A stretch of 64,000 bases of DNA from assembly GCF_018131015.1 (NCBI RefSeq), contig NZ_JAFCJJ010000001.1, forward strand, positions 248,001-312,000. The letters run 5' to 3'. Made by a program: the position numbers and the translations under genes. The notes beneath the pieces were generated by a model that saw only the letters and a list, made by a program, of their open reading frames with translations, had not been told where the DNA came from and searched no databases. Below are positions 7,951 through 15,613 of the stretch, piece after piece. The DNA is from Bradyrhizobium diazoefficiens. Its GTDB lineage: Bacteria; Pseudomonadota; Alphaproteobacteria; Rhizobiales; Xanthobacteraceae. The first letter of the stretch is position 1. Every line of letters starts with the position of its first letter.

Positions 7951-7964
7951 TTGATTTCGCTCAA
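7951..7964. promoter_or_regulatory. FixK/FNR box, TTGATTTCGCTCAA
   Basis: A TTGA-N6-TCAA site 68 bases before the hsp20 start. It is distinct from the second box at 8098-8111, so the divergent hsp20 and ftsH promoters each have their own site. Confidence 0.85.
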
Positions 7965-8097
7965 ATTCGAGCGCTGCGCCGCAGACAGGCCGCAGCTACA
8001 TCGCCATGTCGGGCGCGAGCGGCATTGAAGCCGAAATTGCCTTCGCTCGCGCATCCGCGTTGAATGCCGCGGCGCTCGCGCTGCGATGGCGTCGGGG

Positions 8098-8111
8098 TTG
8101 ACCTGAATCAA
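8098..8111. promoter_or_regulatory. FixK/FNR box, TTGACCTGAATCAA
   Basis: A TTGA-N6-TCAA site 66 bases before the GTG start proposed for ftsH. It lies inside the open frame that extends upstream of that GTG, which argues that the extension is not translated. Confidence 0.8.
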
Positions 8112-8177
8112 GCCGAGGCAGCCGTCTCCCGTTACCATTCGAGCCGCAGCCGACGGCCGTTGGGATGGGAGGAACAG

Positions 8178-10019
8178 GTGCAGCCCAATCAAGTCTCGCC
8201 AAAGCAGACCATAACGATGGCCATCATCTTCGCGGGCGGCATGCTGCTTGTCGTCCTGCAATTCCTTTTGACGACATACAATTCGATCGAGACCATTCCC
8301 TACAGCCAGTTCGAGCAACTGCTTGCCCAGGAAAAAGTGGCCGAGGTTTCGGTCGGACCGGACATGCTCCAGGGGAAGCTGAAGGAACAGCTCCCAAGTG
8401 GAAAGTCGGCGTTCGTGACGGCGCGGGTTGATATGGCGCTGGCCGAGAAGCTCGCGCAAAAGGGCGTGACCGTCACAGGCGTTCCGTCAGGCGGCGGGCT
8501 GCAAAGCCTGCTGTCGTGGGTATTCCCGGTTGTCGTCTTCTTCGTCATCTGGTTCTGGCTCAGGCGCAGCGTGACGGGCGGTCAGGGGTTCGGGGGACTG
8601 ATGGCGATCGGAAAGTCGCGTGCGAAGGTCTATGTTGAGAAGGACATCAAGGTCACTTTCGCCGATGTCGCCGGCGTCGACGAGGCGAAGTTCGAACTCC
8701 AGGAGGTGGTGTCGTTCCTGAAGGACCCCGGAAGCTACGGCCGGCTGGGCGCGCATGTACCCAAAGGGATTCTGCTGGTAGGGCCGCCCGGAACAGGGAA
8801 AACCCTGCTTGCACGCGCGGTTGCGGGTGAGGCTGGCGTTCCGTTCTTCTCGATCTCGGGTTCGGAGTTCGTCGAGATGTTCGTCGGAGTCGGCGCGGCT
8901 CGCGTTCGCGACCTGTTCGAGCAGGCCCGCAAGGCAGCTCCGTGCATCATATTCGTCGACGAACTCGATGCGCTCGGACGCAGCCGCGGCCCGCTGTCGT
9001 TCGGCAGCCACGATGAAAAGGAGCAGACCCTCAACCAGCTGCTCTCCGAACTTGACGGCTTCGACCCGAGCGCCGGCGTCATCCTGCTGGCAGCAACCAA
9101 TCGCCCCGAAATTCTGGACCCCGCGCTGTTGCGGGCCGGCAGGTTCGACCGGCAAGTCCTCGTCGACCGGCCGGACAAGAACGGACGCATCGCGATTCTC
9201 AAGGTGCATGTCCGCAAGATCCGGATGGACGAGGCGGTCGATCTCGACAAGGTGGCAGGCCTTACGACCGGCTTCACGGGAGCCGATCTCGCCAATCTCG
9301 TCAACGAGGCGGCGATTGCCGCGACCCGGCGCGGAGGTGACCAGGTCTCGTTCGCTGATTTCGTCACCGCGATCGAGCGGATCGTCGCCGGGGTCGAGAA
9401 GAAGAGCAGGGTGCTGGGAAGGAACGAGCGGCGCAGGGTCGCTTATCACGAGATGGGCCATGCCCTTGTGGCGGCGAGCCTGCCCGGGGTCGATGCGGTG
9501 CAGAAGGTATCGATCATTCCGCGTGGGATCGGCGCGTTGGGCTACACCATCCAGCGCCCGACCGAGGACAGGTTCTTGCTTACGGTCGAGGAATTGAAGA
9601 ACCGTATTGCCGTCCTGATGGGCGGCCGGGCATCGGAGCGCCTGATTTTCGGCGGAGTCATTTCGACCGGAGCTGCTGACGATCTTCAACGTGCGACCGA
9701 AATCGCCATTGAGATGGTGACCAGATACGGCATGGACGAGACGGTAGGGCAGCGCACCTACGCGCCGAAGCCGCAGCCATTCCTCGCCGCCCAGGATGCG
9801 GTCGTTACGGCTGCCGAGGCCACGGGCCGCGAGATTGATCTCGCCGTCCGAAACCTGATCGAGGAAGGTGATCGTCGCGCCCGCGACATCCTGCAAGGGC
9901 GGCGTGCCGACCTTGACGCGGGCGTCGAGCTGTTGATCGCCAATGAAACGCTGACTGCAGAGCAGTTTGCGCCGCTGCTCGGCCACAGCACTGGAAACAG
10001 CGAGGCGGTCGCAGCCTGA
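8178..10019 (+). CDS. ftsH: FtsH-type AAA+ zinc metalloprotease (accessory copy)
   Basis: A 613-residue membrane-anchored ATP-dependent protease. Two membrane helices (about 12-32 and 109-130) enclose a periplasmic domain. The AAA domain has Walker A GPPGTGKT (202-209), Walker B IIFVDE (257-262) and the second region of homology ending [10 protein letters not shown] (about 316-326). The zinc site is HEMGH (424-428), where most FtsH have HEAGH; the HExxH pattern is kept. The start is GTG 8178, with GGGAGGAAC ending 4 bases before it; the FixK box upstream excludes the longer frame. It sits in a stress island and is likely a second, microoxia-induced FtsH besides the housekeeping one, for turnover of damaged membrane proteins. 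That a second copy exists elsewhere is inference. Confidence 0.93.
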   Translation: MQPNQVSPKQTITMAIIFAGGMLLVVLQFLLTTYNSIETIPYSQFEQLLAQEKVAEVSVGPDMLQGKLKEQLPSGKSAFVTARVDMALAEKLAQKGVTVTGVPSGGGLQSLLSWVFPVVVFFVIWFWLRRSVTGGQGFGGLMAIGKSRAKVYVEKDIKVTFADVAGVDEAKFELQEVVSFLKDPGSYGRLGAHVPKGILLVGPPGTGKTLLARAVAGEAGVPFFSISGSEFVEMFVGVGAARVRDLFEQARKAAPCIIFVDELDALGRSRGPLSFGSHDEKEQTLNQLLSELDGFDPSAGVILLAATNRPEILDPALLRAGRFDRQVLVDRPDKNGRIAILKVHVRKIRMDEAVDLDKVAGLTTGFTGADLANLVNEAAIAATRRGGDQVSFADFVTAIERIVAGVEKKSRVLGRNERRRVAYHEMGHALVAASLPGVDAVQKVSIIPRGIGALGYTIQRPTEDRFLLTVEELKNRIAVLMGGRASERLIFGGVISTGAADDLQRATEIAIEMVTRYGMDETVGQRTYAPKPQPFLAAQDAVVTAAEATGREIDLAVRNLIEEGDRRARDILQGRRADLDAGVELLIANETLTAEQFAPLLGHSTGNSEAVAA

Positions 10020-10072
10020 CCGTGAACCCCGCACGTGATCCCGCGCGGGGCCGCCGAAAATGCGTCGAGGTC

Positions 10073-10600
10073 TCAGCCCGCAGAGCGCTGCAGGGGTTCG
10101 CCACGCGCATCCGAACGTGGCTGTTGGCTCACCACGATGTCATGCCACAGTTTGGCGATGCTCGCCTGCGTTTCCGGCGCCAGGAAACAGTGGCCTTCAT
10201 TGTCGAAGTCGCAGAAGCGGGCGCCGGCATCGCCCCGCATGTCGGCGAGAGCCGCGTTGATGGCGTCAAGGCCGACCATCACCTGGCTGATGCTCTGCAG
10301 CTTGCTGTTGTGCAATATGTCCATCAGCCGGAAGCTCTTGACCGGCGGATTCCCGAATGCGATCCCGGGATGCCTGAATTCGAACAGCACACTGAGGGCG
10401 GCGGGCATTCCGCGCAATCGACCGAAGATCGCTGCCATCTCGTCTTCATCGCAGATAGTCGGGCGGGTAGCGCTTGGCGCCGCCGAGGCTGAGGGCTGCG
10501 GCGCCAGGCGCAGCGCGGTGATCACCTCGTGTTCGATCCATCGTCGCACCTCGATCGGTGCGTTGCAGATCTGATCCGCAGTCAGTGTGATTCCAATCAT
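10073..10600 (-). CDS. Conserved hypothetical protein, FixK-box controlled
   Basis: A 175-residue soluble protein of unknown family with no signal peptide or membrane helix. Visible features are an Ala/Pro/Ser-rich linker (about 33-48), a helical middle (FGRLRGMPAALSVLFEF), and a C-terminal part with an isolated CDFDNEGHCFLAP segment carrying two Cys that might bind metal or form a disulfide. A FixK box sits 51 bases before its start. It is convergent with ftsH, 53 bases apart. Its control places it in the low-oxygen stress set; nothing further can be inferred. Confidence 0.7.
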   Translation of the reverse strand: MIGITLTADQICNAPIEVRRWIEHEVITALRLAPQPSASAAPSATRPTICDEDEMAAIFGRLRGMPAALSVLFEFRHPGIAFGNPPVKSFRLMDILHNSKLQSISQVMVGLDAINAALADMRGDAGARFCDFDNEGHCFLAPETQASIAKLWHDIVVSQQPRSDARGEPLQRSAG

Positions 10601-10651
10601 GCCGATGCTCCCATTTCTTATGAAGCATAAGACGCCGGCCTGGAGTGGATA

Positions 10652-10665
10652 TTGATATCAATCAA
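10652..10665. promoter_or_regulatory. FixK/FNR box, TTGATATCAATCAA
   Basis: A TTGAT-N4-ATCAA match 51 bases before the minus-strand gene starting at 10,600. The same stretch contains an overlapping TTGATATCAA palindrome. Confidence 0.85.
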
Positions 10666-10754
10666 CCGCGGGACCCTGCGCCCGCCGGGGGATAAAACTC
10701 CGCACAGACTTGCGCGGAGCCGTCGTGGAGCGTCCCGACTGGAGGAGGGCAAGC

Positions 10755-11093
10755 TTAAAGGCCGCGCGAATTGATCCTCCTGCGCAAGTTATGACACTTG
10801 TCCTCCAGAATGGTTTGAAGATTCTCGGCGTTCACCAGCGCCTCGTCCGCTTGCCGCCGTTCCGACGTTCCGAAGGCAAAACCGTCGCGCAGGTTTCTCA
10901 TGTGCTTGACGCGGTCGCGCCCGGTCGCCGCTTTGCATTCGACGAATTCGAGCTGCTCCAGATCCTGCCCGAGCTTGTCTTCTTCCGAGATCAGCAACTT
11001 GACCGCAGTGCTTCTGCAGTCGGACGACAGTTCGGTCCCGTTCAGGAGCGCGACGTAGTGATCGATGTTCGCCCGAACGATGTAACGGTGCAT
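10755..11093 (-). CDS. Conserved hypothetical protein, helical
   Basis: A 112-residue soluble protein, mostly alpha-helical and charged, starting MHRYIVRANIDHYVALLNG and containing LLISEEDKLGQDLEQLEFVE. The short N-terminal pattern (RxNIDHYxxLL) is reminiscent of small rhizobial proteins of unknown role found next to stress genes. The ATG at 11,093 was chosen over one 36 bases further upstream because a purine-rich AGGGGTGG precedes it and the longer N-terminus (MEVRRRRDQGW) looks non-coding. No FixK box was found close by, although it lies among box-controlled genes. Confidence 0.6.
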   Translation of the reverse strand: MHRYIVRANIDHYVALLNGTELSSDCRSTAVKLLISEEDKLGQDLEQLEFVECKAATGRDRVKHMRNLRDGFAFGTSERRQADEALVNAENLQTILEDKCHNLRRRINSRGL

Positions 11094-11282
11094 GGCCCAC
11101 CCCTGGTCCCGACGACGTCTGACTTCCAAATGCTACCATCGCCCCGCCAAGCGACGAAGCAGGGGCTTCGGCAAATAGAGTTCGATCGGTATCATGGTGT
11201 GGATTCTTGAAGCAAGCCTAGGTGATCGTCCTGAGTTGATCCGTGCGAGTTGCGGGAGCAGGTGGTTGGCACGGAGATTTCA

Positions 11283-11462
11283 ATGTCCAACATTCTGTTT
11301 CGCTGTCCCAACACCGGCATGAACGTTCAGCACCCGATCGACGAATCTTGCTCCGGAAAGGCCGACGGGGCGATCGCAGTCGTGGATTGCCCTGCTTGTG
11401 CGAGAATCCATCTTATCAACGTCGCGACGGGTGAGTTGGCGGCAGAGCCGAGGAGCAGATAG
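11283..11462 (+). CDS. Small putative zinc-ribbon protein, 59 residues
   Basis: A 59-residue product with CPNTG near the N-terminus (Cys8) and CPAC in the middle (Cys36, Cys39), a pattern like a degenerate zinc ribbon: the first knuckle has one Cys, the second two. The start ATG at 11,283 follows CGGAG; the frame extends back to 11,250 but without a better signal. It is followed by the FixK box at 11,479 and the terminator at 11,560. Similar short proteins are common and uncharacterised in rhizobia. A nucleic-acid or regulatory role is possible but unproven. Confidence 0.6.
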   Translation: MSNILFRCPNTGMNVQHPIDESCSGKADGAIAVVDCPACARIHLINVATGELAAEPRSR

Positions 11463-11478
11463 TCGTAACGCCCTTGGC

Positions 11479-11492
11479 TTGATCTCGATCAA
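11479..11492. promoter_or_regulatory. FixK/FNR box, TTGATCTCGATCAA
   Basis: The best palindrome of the set: TTGATC-N2-GATCAA. It does not lie near a start codon; the next gene begins 270 bases away, and a strong terminator comes in between at 11,560. A promoter activated from -41.5 would start near 11,527. Confidence 0.88.
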
Positions 11493-11524
11493 GTCCAAAA
11501 AATTCGAACCGACTAGTTTGTTTT

Positions 11525-11602
11525 CGACGTAACTAGCCCATGATTACGTCCCCCAAGTCGCCGCCGAGGTCCGCCCCAAAACCTCGGCGGCTTTTCTTGT
11601 TT
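11525..11602 (+). ncRNA. Candidate FixK-dependent small RNA, about 75 nt
   Basis: No gene starts between the FixK box (11,479-11,492) and an 11-base-pair intrinsic terminator (11,560-11,591 plus T-run). A start near 11,525-11,527, about 41.5 bases from the box centre, would give an RNA of roughly 75 nt: an unstructured 5' part of about 35 nt with a C-run (CCCCC at about 11,550), then the terminator hairpin. This is the layout of bacterial trans-acting small RNAs, and resembles in logic the FNR-activated FnrS of enterobacteria, though there is no claim of homology. The terminator might instead only end the upstream small-protein transcript. Direction and start are predicted. Confidence 0.5.
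11560..11602 (+). terminator. Strong intrinsic terminator
   Basis: Perfect 11-base-pair stem GCCGCCGAGGT / ACCTCGGCGGC with a 10-base loop, followed by TTTTCTTGTTT. It separates the FixK box at 11,479 from the regulator gene at 11,763. Confidence 0.9.
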
Positions 11603-11762
11603 CGGGCCGGATGAGTTCGCCGCTCCGAAAGTGGGCCACATGCTTCTTTCCCTGGCATCGGCAGGCGGCCCAGCGATGAATTCGCAGGTTTCCGAATTTG
11701 CGGCAGATCAAGTCTGCTTCCCTGCCTCGCCCTAGTATTGCGCAGTTTGCGGGGAGGCAACG

Positions 11763-12428
11763 ATGCTGGTGAGAACCAATGCAGCGATCTGTCATTCGGA
11801 CGGCGATCAGTTGCACGCCCTTGCAGGCGGTCAGCTCCTCTCCAGCGAATTCAAGTATCGCAGAGGCATGGAAATCTTTGGCGAGGGTGAAGAGGCGGAC
11901 TACGCCTACCAGATCCTGTCCGGCGCGGTGCGCACCTACAAGCTGCTTTCGGACGGTCGCCGCCAGATCAATTCATTTCATCTCCCGGGCGACATGTTCG
12001 GGTTGGAGAATGGCGCAAGCCATCGCTTCACCGCGGATGCGGTCGTCGAAACCAGCGTTCGCATCATGAAACGAAATAGTCTCGTCAACGTCATGGCGAG
12101 CCGGATGACGGGGGCAGGCAGCCTCTTGCGCCTCGTCACGCGGAATCTGGAGCATGCCGAGATGCATATGCTTCTGCTCGGCCGCAAGACTGCGTTGGAG
12201 AGGGTGGCCGCGTTCCTGCTCGAGATGGACGACCGGCTGATGCATCCGGGCGTGCTGGTCCTGCCGATGAGCCGTCGCGACATCGCCGATTATCTCGGAG
12301 TTACCCTTGAAACGGTTTCGCGCGCTCTTTCGATCCTGAAAGATGAAGGATTGCTGCATTTCGACGGACCAACACAGAGACGAATCGTGTTGCGCGATCG
12401 CGTCAAGCTCGGCCAGCTGGAGGCATGA
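11763..12428 (+). CDS. FixK-like Crp/Fnr family transcription regulator
   Basis: A 221-residue regulator: a cyclic-nucleotide-binding-like beta-roll (about 20-120), dimerisation helix (about 125-155) and winged helix-turn-helix (about 165-215). The recognition helix carries E-x2-SR (Glu183, Ser186, Arg187 in TLETVSRAL), the FNR/FixK residues that read TTGA half-sites. The N-terminal Fe-S cysteine cluster of FNR is absent (only Cys10), so it is FixK-type and must take its signal indirectly, for example from FixLJ-dependent expression. Bradyrhizobium FixK2 has a redox-active Cys (C183) just before this helix; the matching position here appears to be Ser170. Good ribosome site (GGGGAGGC). It probably controls the boxes around it, but a second FixK elsewhere is likely. 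Confidence 0.92.
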   Translation: MLVRTNAAICHSDGDQLHALAGGQLLSSEFKYRRGMEIFGEGEEADYAYQILSGAVRTYKLLSDGRRQINSFHLPGDMFGLENGASHRFTADAVVETSVRIMKRNSLVNVMASRMTGAGSLLRLVTRNLEHAEMHMLLLGRKTALERVAAFLLEMDDRLMHPGVLVLPMSRRDIADYLGVTLETVSRALSILKDEGLLHFDGPTQRRIVLRDRVKLGQLEA

Positions 12429-12506
12429 CGTCGATCGGGTTCCAGGCGTCTTGCCGCGCAGATCGTAAGAGAGAACGCGCTTCCAAGGCGCTGGGGGGAG
12501 GGTGAA

Positions 12507-12803
12507 ATGACCGTTTTTCGATTACTTGGCAGCTCTTCGGCCTCACCTGAGGAGATCAAGCAGTTGGGCATAGCCTATCGGAAGACACTCCATGGTCTCT
12601 GCCTCGTCGACCGCAATGACCCTGTCAGTGAAATGGTTGCAAGACGGGTCATCGAGATTGCCGGGACGGGGATTCGGGACCCAAAGCAGATCTCCCGGAT
12701 CGCGATCGGACAATGCGATCCGGCCAGCAATACCTGGTTGGGGGCACCGGGCTTGTTCAACAGCAGCCGCGCGTCCGACATCCGTCCGGGAGTTGCGCGA
12801 TAA
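12507..12803 (+). CDS. Conserved hypothetical protein, 98 residues
   Basis: A 98-residue soluble protein without recognised domain. Sequence features: an N-terminal EEIKQLGIAYRKTLHGLCLVDRNDPVSEMVA helix pair and a short ARRVIEIAGTGIRDPKQI stretch that is typical of a widespread alphaproteobacterial hypothetical protein, often found near FixK-like regulators. A strong ribosome binding site (GGGGGGAGGG) precedes the ATG. It lies 78 bases after the regulator gene on the same strand and may be co-transcribed, and it ends one base before the end of the convergent haem protein gene. Confidence 0.7.
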   Translation: MTVFRLLGSSSASPEEIKQLGIAYRKTLHGLCLVDRNDPVSEMVARRVIEIAGTGIRDPKQISRIAIGQCDPASNTWLGAPGLFNSSRASDIRPGVAR

Positions 12804-12804
12804 T

Positions 12805-13290
12805 TTAAGGTCGCATTACGGGGGCAAAGACCTGATTGGCTGGTGACTGCTGGCCGGCCGGGACGCCGATGACGATGAACCCCCGCGCCATCGAGGTGTG
12901 ACAGGCATTGCAGCCGTCAGTCAGGGCGCGCAGCGAAACGGCGAACTTGCGGCTGTCTTTCGCCGATATTGCATCGGCGACCGAGAGCAGGGGGTCTTCC
13001 ATCGTGGTCACCTTGCTTACCGGAATGTCCGGATAGAAGATGGCTGCCTGCGCCAGACTGTCGGTCAATTGGCGCAATTCGAAAGCCGCGAGCTCCCAAT
13101 TCTTCGACTTTCCCGCGAACGACAGCTTAAGGTGCTGAAGCTGCGCCGCGTTCATGACTTCGACCAAGCGCGGCGCATATCGGCTGGCATTTGGCGAGGG
13201 CGGGAAACTGGATTGGGCAATCGCGGACGTCATGGCGGCCGCGGAGATCGTCAGAGCCACGCACCAGTTTCGCAGAATCATTTGGGCCAT
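12805..13290 (-). CDS. One-haem c-type protein related to the cytochrome at 4161-4868
   Basis: A 161-residue exported protein: signal peptide 1-26 (ALTISAAAMTSAIAQ), a helical domain, and a single CNACH haem site at 127-131. It shares with residues 25-140 of the two-haem protein the elements LQH-x-KL-x-FAGK, NW-x-LA, an A-LT-x2-CNxCH core, GF-x2-I and P-x-NQ-x-F, so it equals the first domain without the class-I cytochrome. The haem site near the C-terminus recalls cytochrome c' and related helical-bundle proteins but the overall pattern is different. A degenerate FixK box stands 46 bases upstream. An in-frame second ATG (M4) is also possible. Likely a periplasmic gas or redox protein; function unknown. 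Confidence 0.85.
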   Translation of the reverse strand: MAQMILRNWCVALTISAAAMTSAIAQSSFPPSPNASRYAPRLVEVMNAAQLQHLKLSFAGKSKNWELAAFELRQLTDSLAQAAIFYPDIPVSKVTTMEDPLLSVADAISAKDSRKFAVSLRALTDGCNACHTSMARGFIVIGVPAGQQSPANQVFAPVMRP

Positions 13291-13336
13291 TCCCGTTGAA
13301 CAGCTTTGAGGCTATCAGAGCCTTCGAACCGGACTT

Positions 13337-13350
13337 TTGCGCTGAATCAA
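13337..13350. promoter_or_regulatory. Degenerate FixK/FNR box, TTGCGCTGAATCAA
   Basis: One half-site is perfect (ATCAA), the other has TTGC for TTGA. It is 46 bases before the haem-protein start at 13,290, where the other boxes would predict a site. The weaker match lowers confidence. Confidence 0.45.
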
Positions 13351-13382
13351 GGAGCTGCTACGTCAGGCCGATGGACCTGCAG

Positions 13383-14366
13383 TCATGGACGCAACACGGC
13401 CGCGCCAACGAGCTTGCCGTCCCGCAGTCGGGCGAGCGCTTGGTTGGCTTCGGCGAGCGGAAATACCGTCACGGCTGTCTGAATGTCAGCCTTGGCTGCG
13501 GCGGCGAGGAAATCGATGCCGTCGCGTCGCGTGAGGTTTGCAACCGATACGATCTGACGCTCGCCCCAGAGTATATCGTAGGGAAATGCCGGAATGTCCG
13601 ACATGTGAATGCCGGCGCACACGACGCGTCCGCCCTTGCGCACCGAGCGCAGGGCGAGCGGCACCAGCGCGCCCACGGGCGCATAAATGATCGCTGCATC
13701 CAGTTCGGCCGGCGGCTTGTCTGTGGAAGCGCCGGCCCAGTCCGCGCCCAGCGAAAGCGCAAATCGCTGGGCGTCCTCGTCGCCGCGGCGCGTGAACGCG
13801 TAAACGGTCCGCCCCTGCGTCCGCGCCACCTGCGCCACGATGTGTCCGGCCGCGCCGAACCCGTAGATGCCGAGTGTTTTCGCGTCTCCCGCCATCACCA
13901 GCGATCGCCAGCCGATCAGCCCGGCGCAGAGCAGCGGTGCGATGGCGGTGTCCTCGCCGTGGGCGCCGAGCGGAAAGCAATATCCGGCATCGGCGACGAG
14001 ATGGCTGGCAAAGCCGCCGTCGCGGGTGTAGCCCGTGAATTCGGGACGATCGCAGAGATTTTCCTTGCCCGCGCGACAATAGAAGCACTCTCCGCAGGTA
14101 TGACCAAGCCAGGGCACGCCGACGCGCATGCCGAGGCTCAGGTCCTTTACGCCCGCGCCCACCGCATCGATGCGGCCAACGACCTCGTGGCCCGGGATGA
14201 TCGGATAGCAAATGCCGGGGAGCTCGCCATCGACGACGTGCAGATCGGTTCGGCAGACACCGCAGGCGCTCACCTTGACGCGGACCTCGCCCGGGCCAGG
14301 GGTTGGGTCAGGCCGTTGCTGGAGCGCCAATGGCGCGCCGCGCGCGGAAAGGGCCATGGCGTACAT
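13383..14366 (-). CDS. Zinc-dependent alcohol dehydrogenase
   Basis: A 327-residue medium-chain dehydrogenase oxidising or reducing alcohols/aldehydes with NAD(P). Catalytic zinc residues are seen in CGVCRTDLH (Cys35 region) and GHEVVG; the structural zinc lobe is CGECFYCRAGKENLC with four Cys. The coenzyme fold has GIYGFGAAGHIVAQVA. The length and the IPGHEVVGRID pattern match bacterial propanol-preferring class enzymes (AdhA-like). The weak ribosome site leaves the first ATG (14,366) and the next (14,357) both possible. It is followed downstream by the convergent end of the haem protein region; the MFS gene lies upstream on the same strand with 110 bases between. Confidence 0.9.
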   Translation of the reverse strand: MYAMALSARGAPLALQQRPDPTPGPGEVRVKVSACGVCRTDLHVVDGELPGICYPIIPGHEVVGRIDAVGAGVKDLSLGMRVGVPWLGHTCGECFYCRAGKENLCDRPEFTGYTRDGGFASHLVADAGYCFPLGAHGEDTAIAPLLCAGLIGWRSLVMAGDAKTLGIYGFGAAGHIVAQVARTQGRTVYAFTRRGDEDAQRFALSLGADWAGASTDKPPAELDAAIIYAPVGALVPLALRSVRKGGRVVCAGIHMSDIPAFPYDILWGERQIVSVANLTRRDGIDFLAAAAKADIQTAVTVFPLAEANQALARLRDGKLVGAAVLRP

Positions 14367-14476
14367 GTCGCAATCCAGGAACGGAAGCGCAGCGTCGAGC
14401 CGGCTTCGCCAGTTCTCTCGTCAGAGTGCGCCGTCACCGAGGGATAGGCAACAGGCTTGAATGAAGCGCAAGCCGC

Positions 14477-15613
14477 CTACGGCTTCGCCGTGACCGTGCG
14501 GGCCGACAGCGTGACGAGACTCATCAGCGCAGCGAGCATCCAGAACGCCAGCGGGAGGCCGCCGGCCTGGGCGACTATTCCGATGCCGGCGGGTCCGAGC
14601 AGAACCCCGGCATAGCCGGCCGTGGTGATGGCAGCGACCGCAAGTCCGGTGGGCATCGCAGTCTGGCTGGCGGCGCGGCGAAACAGCACCGGCACCAGAT
14701 TTGATGCGCCGAGGCCGATGAGCAGGAAGCCCGCCACGGCCACTGCTGCGCGTGGAGCAAGCAGCAGGACCACAAAGCCTGCGATCGCAAGCAGGCTTCC
14801 CCAGACTAGCGTCGTGCGATCGCCGACCCGCGCCACCACGGCATCGCCGCCGAGCCGTCCCGCCGTCATTGCGATCGAGAACACGATATAGCCGATCCCG
14901 CCCTGCGCCTCGCTGACGAGGCCCTCGCCAATGACGAGCAGCGCACCCCAGTCCAGGATTGCGCCTTCGACCAGGAAGGTGACGGCCGCGAGCAGGGCAA
15001 GCAGGAGCACGATGCCATGCGGCAGCACGAACAGCGGCCCCTCCTGCGCCTGCGCCGCGCGCAACAGGCGCGGCGAGGCGAGCCACATCGTGATCAGCAT
15101 CAGGGCGGAGCAGACCAGCGTGCTCGCAAGCGGGCCGAGATCGAGCGTGAGCAGGGCTGTCATGACCGCGGATCCGGCGAAGCCGCCGATGCTGAACAGG
15201 GCATGAAAGCCGGACATCAGCGGCCGTCCTGCCGCACGCTCAACCTCGACCGCATGGATGTTCATGGCAACGTCGATGGAGCCGAGCGCGGCGCCGAAGG
15301 CGAGCAGCGCCAGCGCGAGCGTCACGGGGGAGCCGGCAATTGCCAGCAGCGGCAGCACGAGGGCAAGGCCGAGCCCGCCCGCGATGATGATCGGCTTGCT
15401 CCCGTAGCGTGCGCTCAAGATCCCGGTCGCGAGCATGGCGGCGACCGAGCCGATGCCGAGGCTGAGCAGCAGCAGGCCCAGGATGGCGTCGTGGACGGCC
15501 AGCCGCGCCTTGGCGAACGGCACCAGTGGCGCCCAGCAGGCGATGCCGAAGCCCGCGACCAGAAACGAAAGCCGGGTCGCAAGCCGGGTGGCCGGCCGGT
15601 CGGCTGAGGTCAT
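14477..15613 (-). CDS. MFS transporter
   Basis: A 378-residue membrane protein with about 12 hydrophobic helices, typical of the small MFS transporters related to YbjJ/inner-membrane sugar-efflux-like families. The loop after helix 2 carries ARYGSKP, a degenerate form of the MFS motif G-x3-D-R-x-G-R. The ATG at 15,613 is preceded by CGGAGC; the frame is open far upstream, but that part has no membrane character. The substrate cannot be inferred. It may share a transcript with the alcohol dehydrogenase gene 110 bases downstream. A divergent ABC operon begins 476 bases away on the other strand. Confidence 0.85.
   Translation of the reverse strand: MTSADRPATRLATRLSFLVAGFGIACWAPLVPFAKARLAVHDAILGLLLLSLGIGSVAAMLATGILSARYGSKPIIIAGGLGLALVLPLLAIAGSPVTLALALLAFGAALGSIDVAMNIHAVEVERAAGRPLMSGFHALFSIGGFAGSAVMTALLTLDLGPLASTLVCSALMLITMWLASPRLLRAAQAQEGPLFVLPHGIVLLLALLAAVTFLVEGAILDWGALLVIGEGLVSEAQGGIGYIVFSIAMTAGRLGGDAVVARVGDRTTLVWGSLLAIAGFVVLLLAPRAAVAVAGFLLIGLGASNLVPVLFRRAASQTAMPTGLAVAAITTAGYAGVLLGPAGIGIVAQAGGLPLAFWMLAALMSLVTLSARTVTAKP

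Noticed and set aside
11763-12428. Idea that the box at 11,479 drives the FixK-like gene
   Set aside because: A strong terminator lies between them and the distance (270 bases) is far from the 46-68 seen for the other boxes. Read-through cannot be excluded.
13191-14447. Long plus-strand frame of 418 codons opposite the alcohol dehydrogenase
   Set aside because: A mirror of the dehydrogenase codons on the other strand; no domain, and the minus-strand product has all zinc and NAD motifs.
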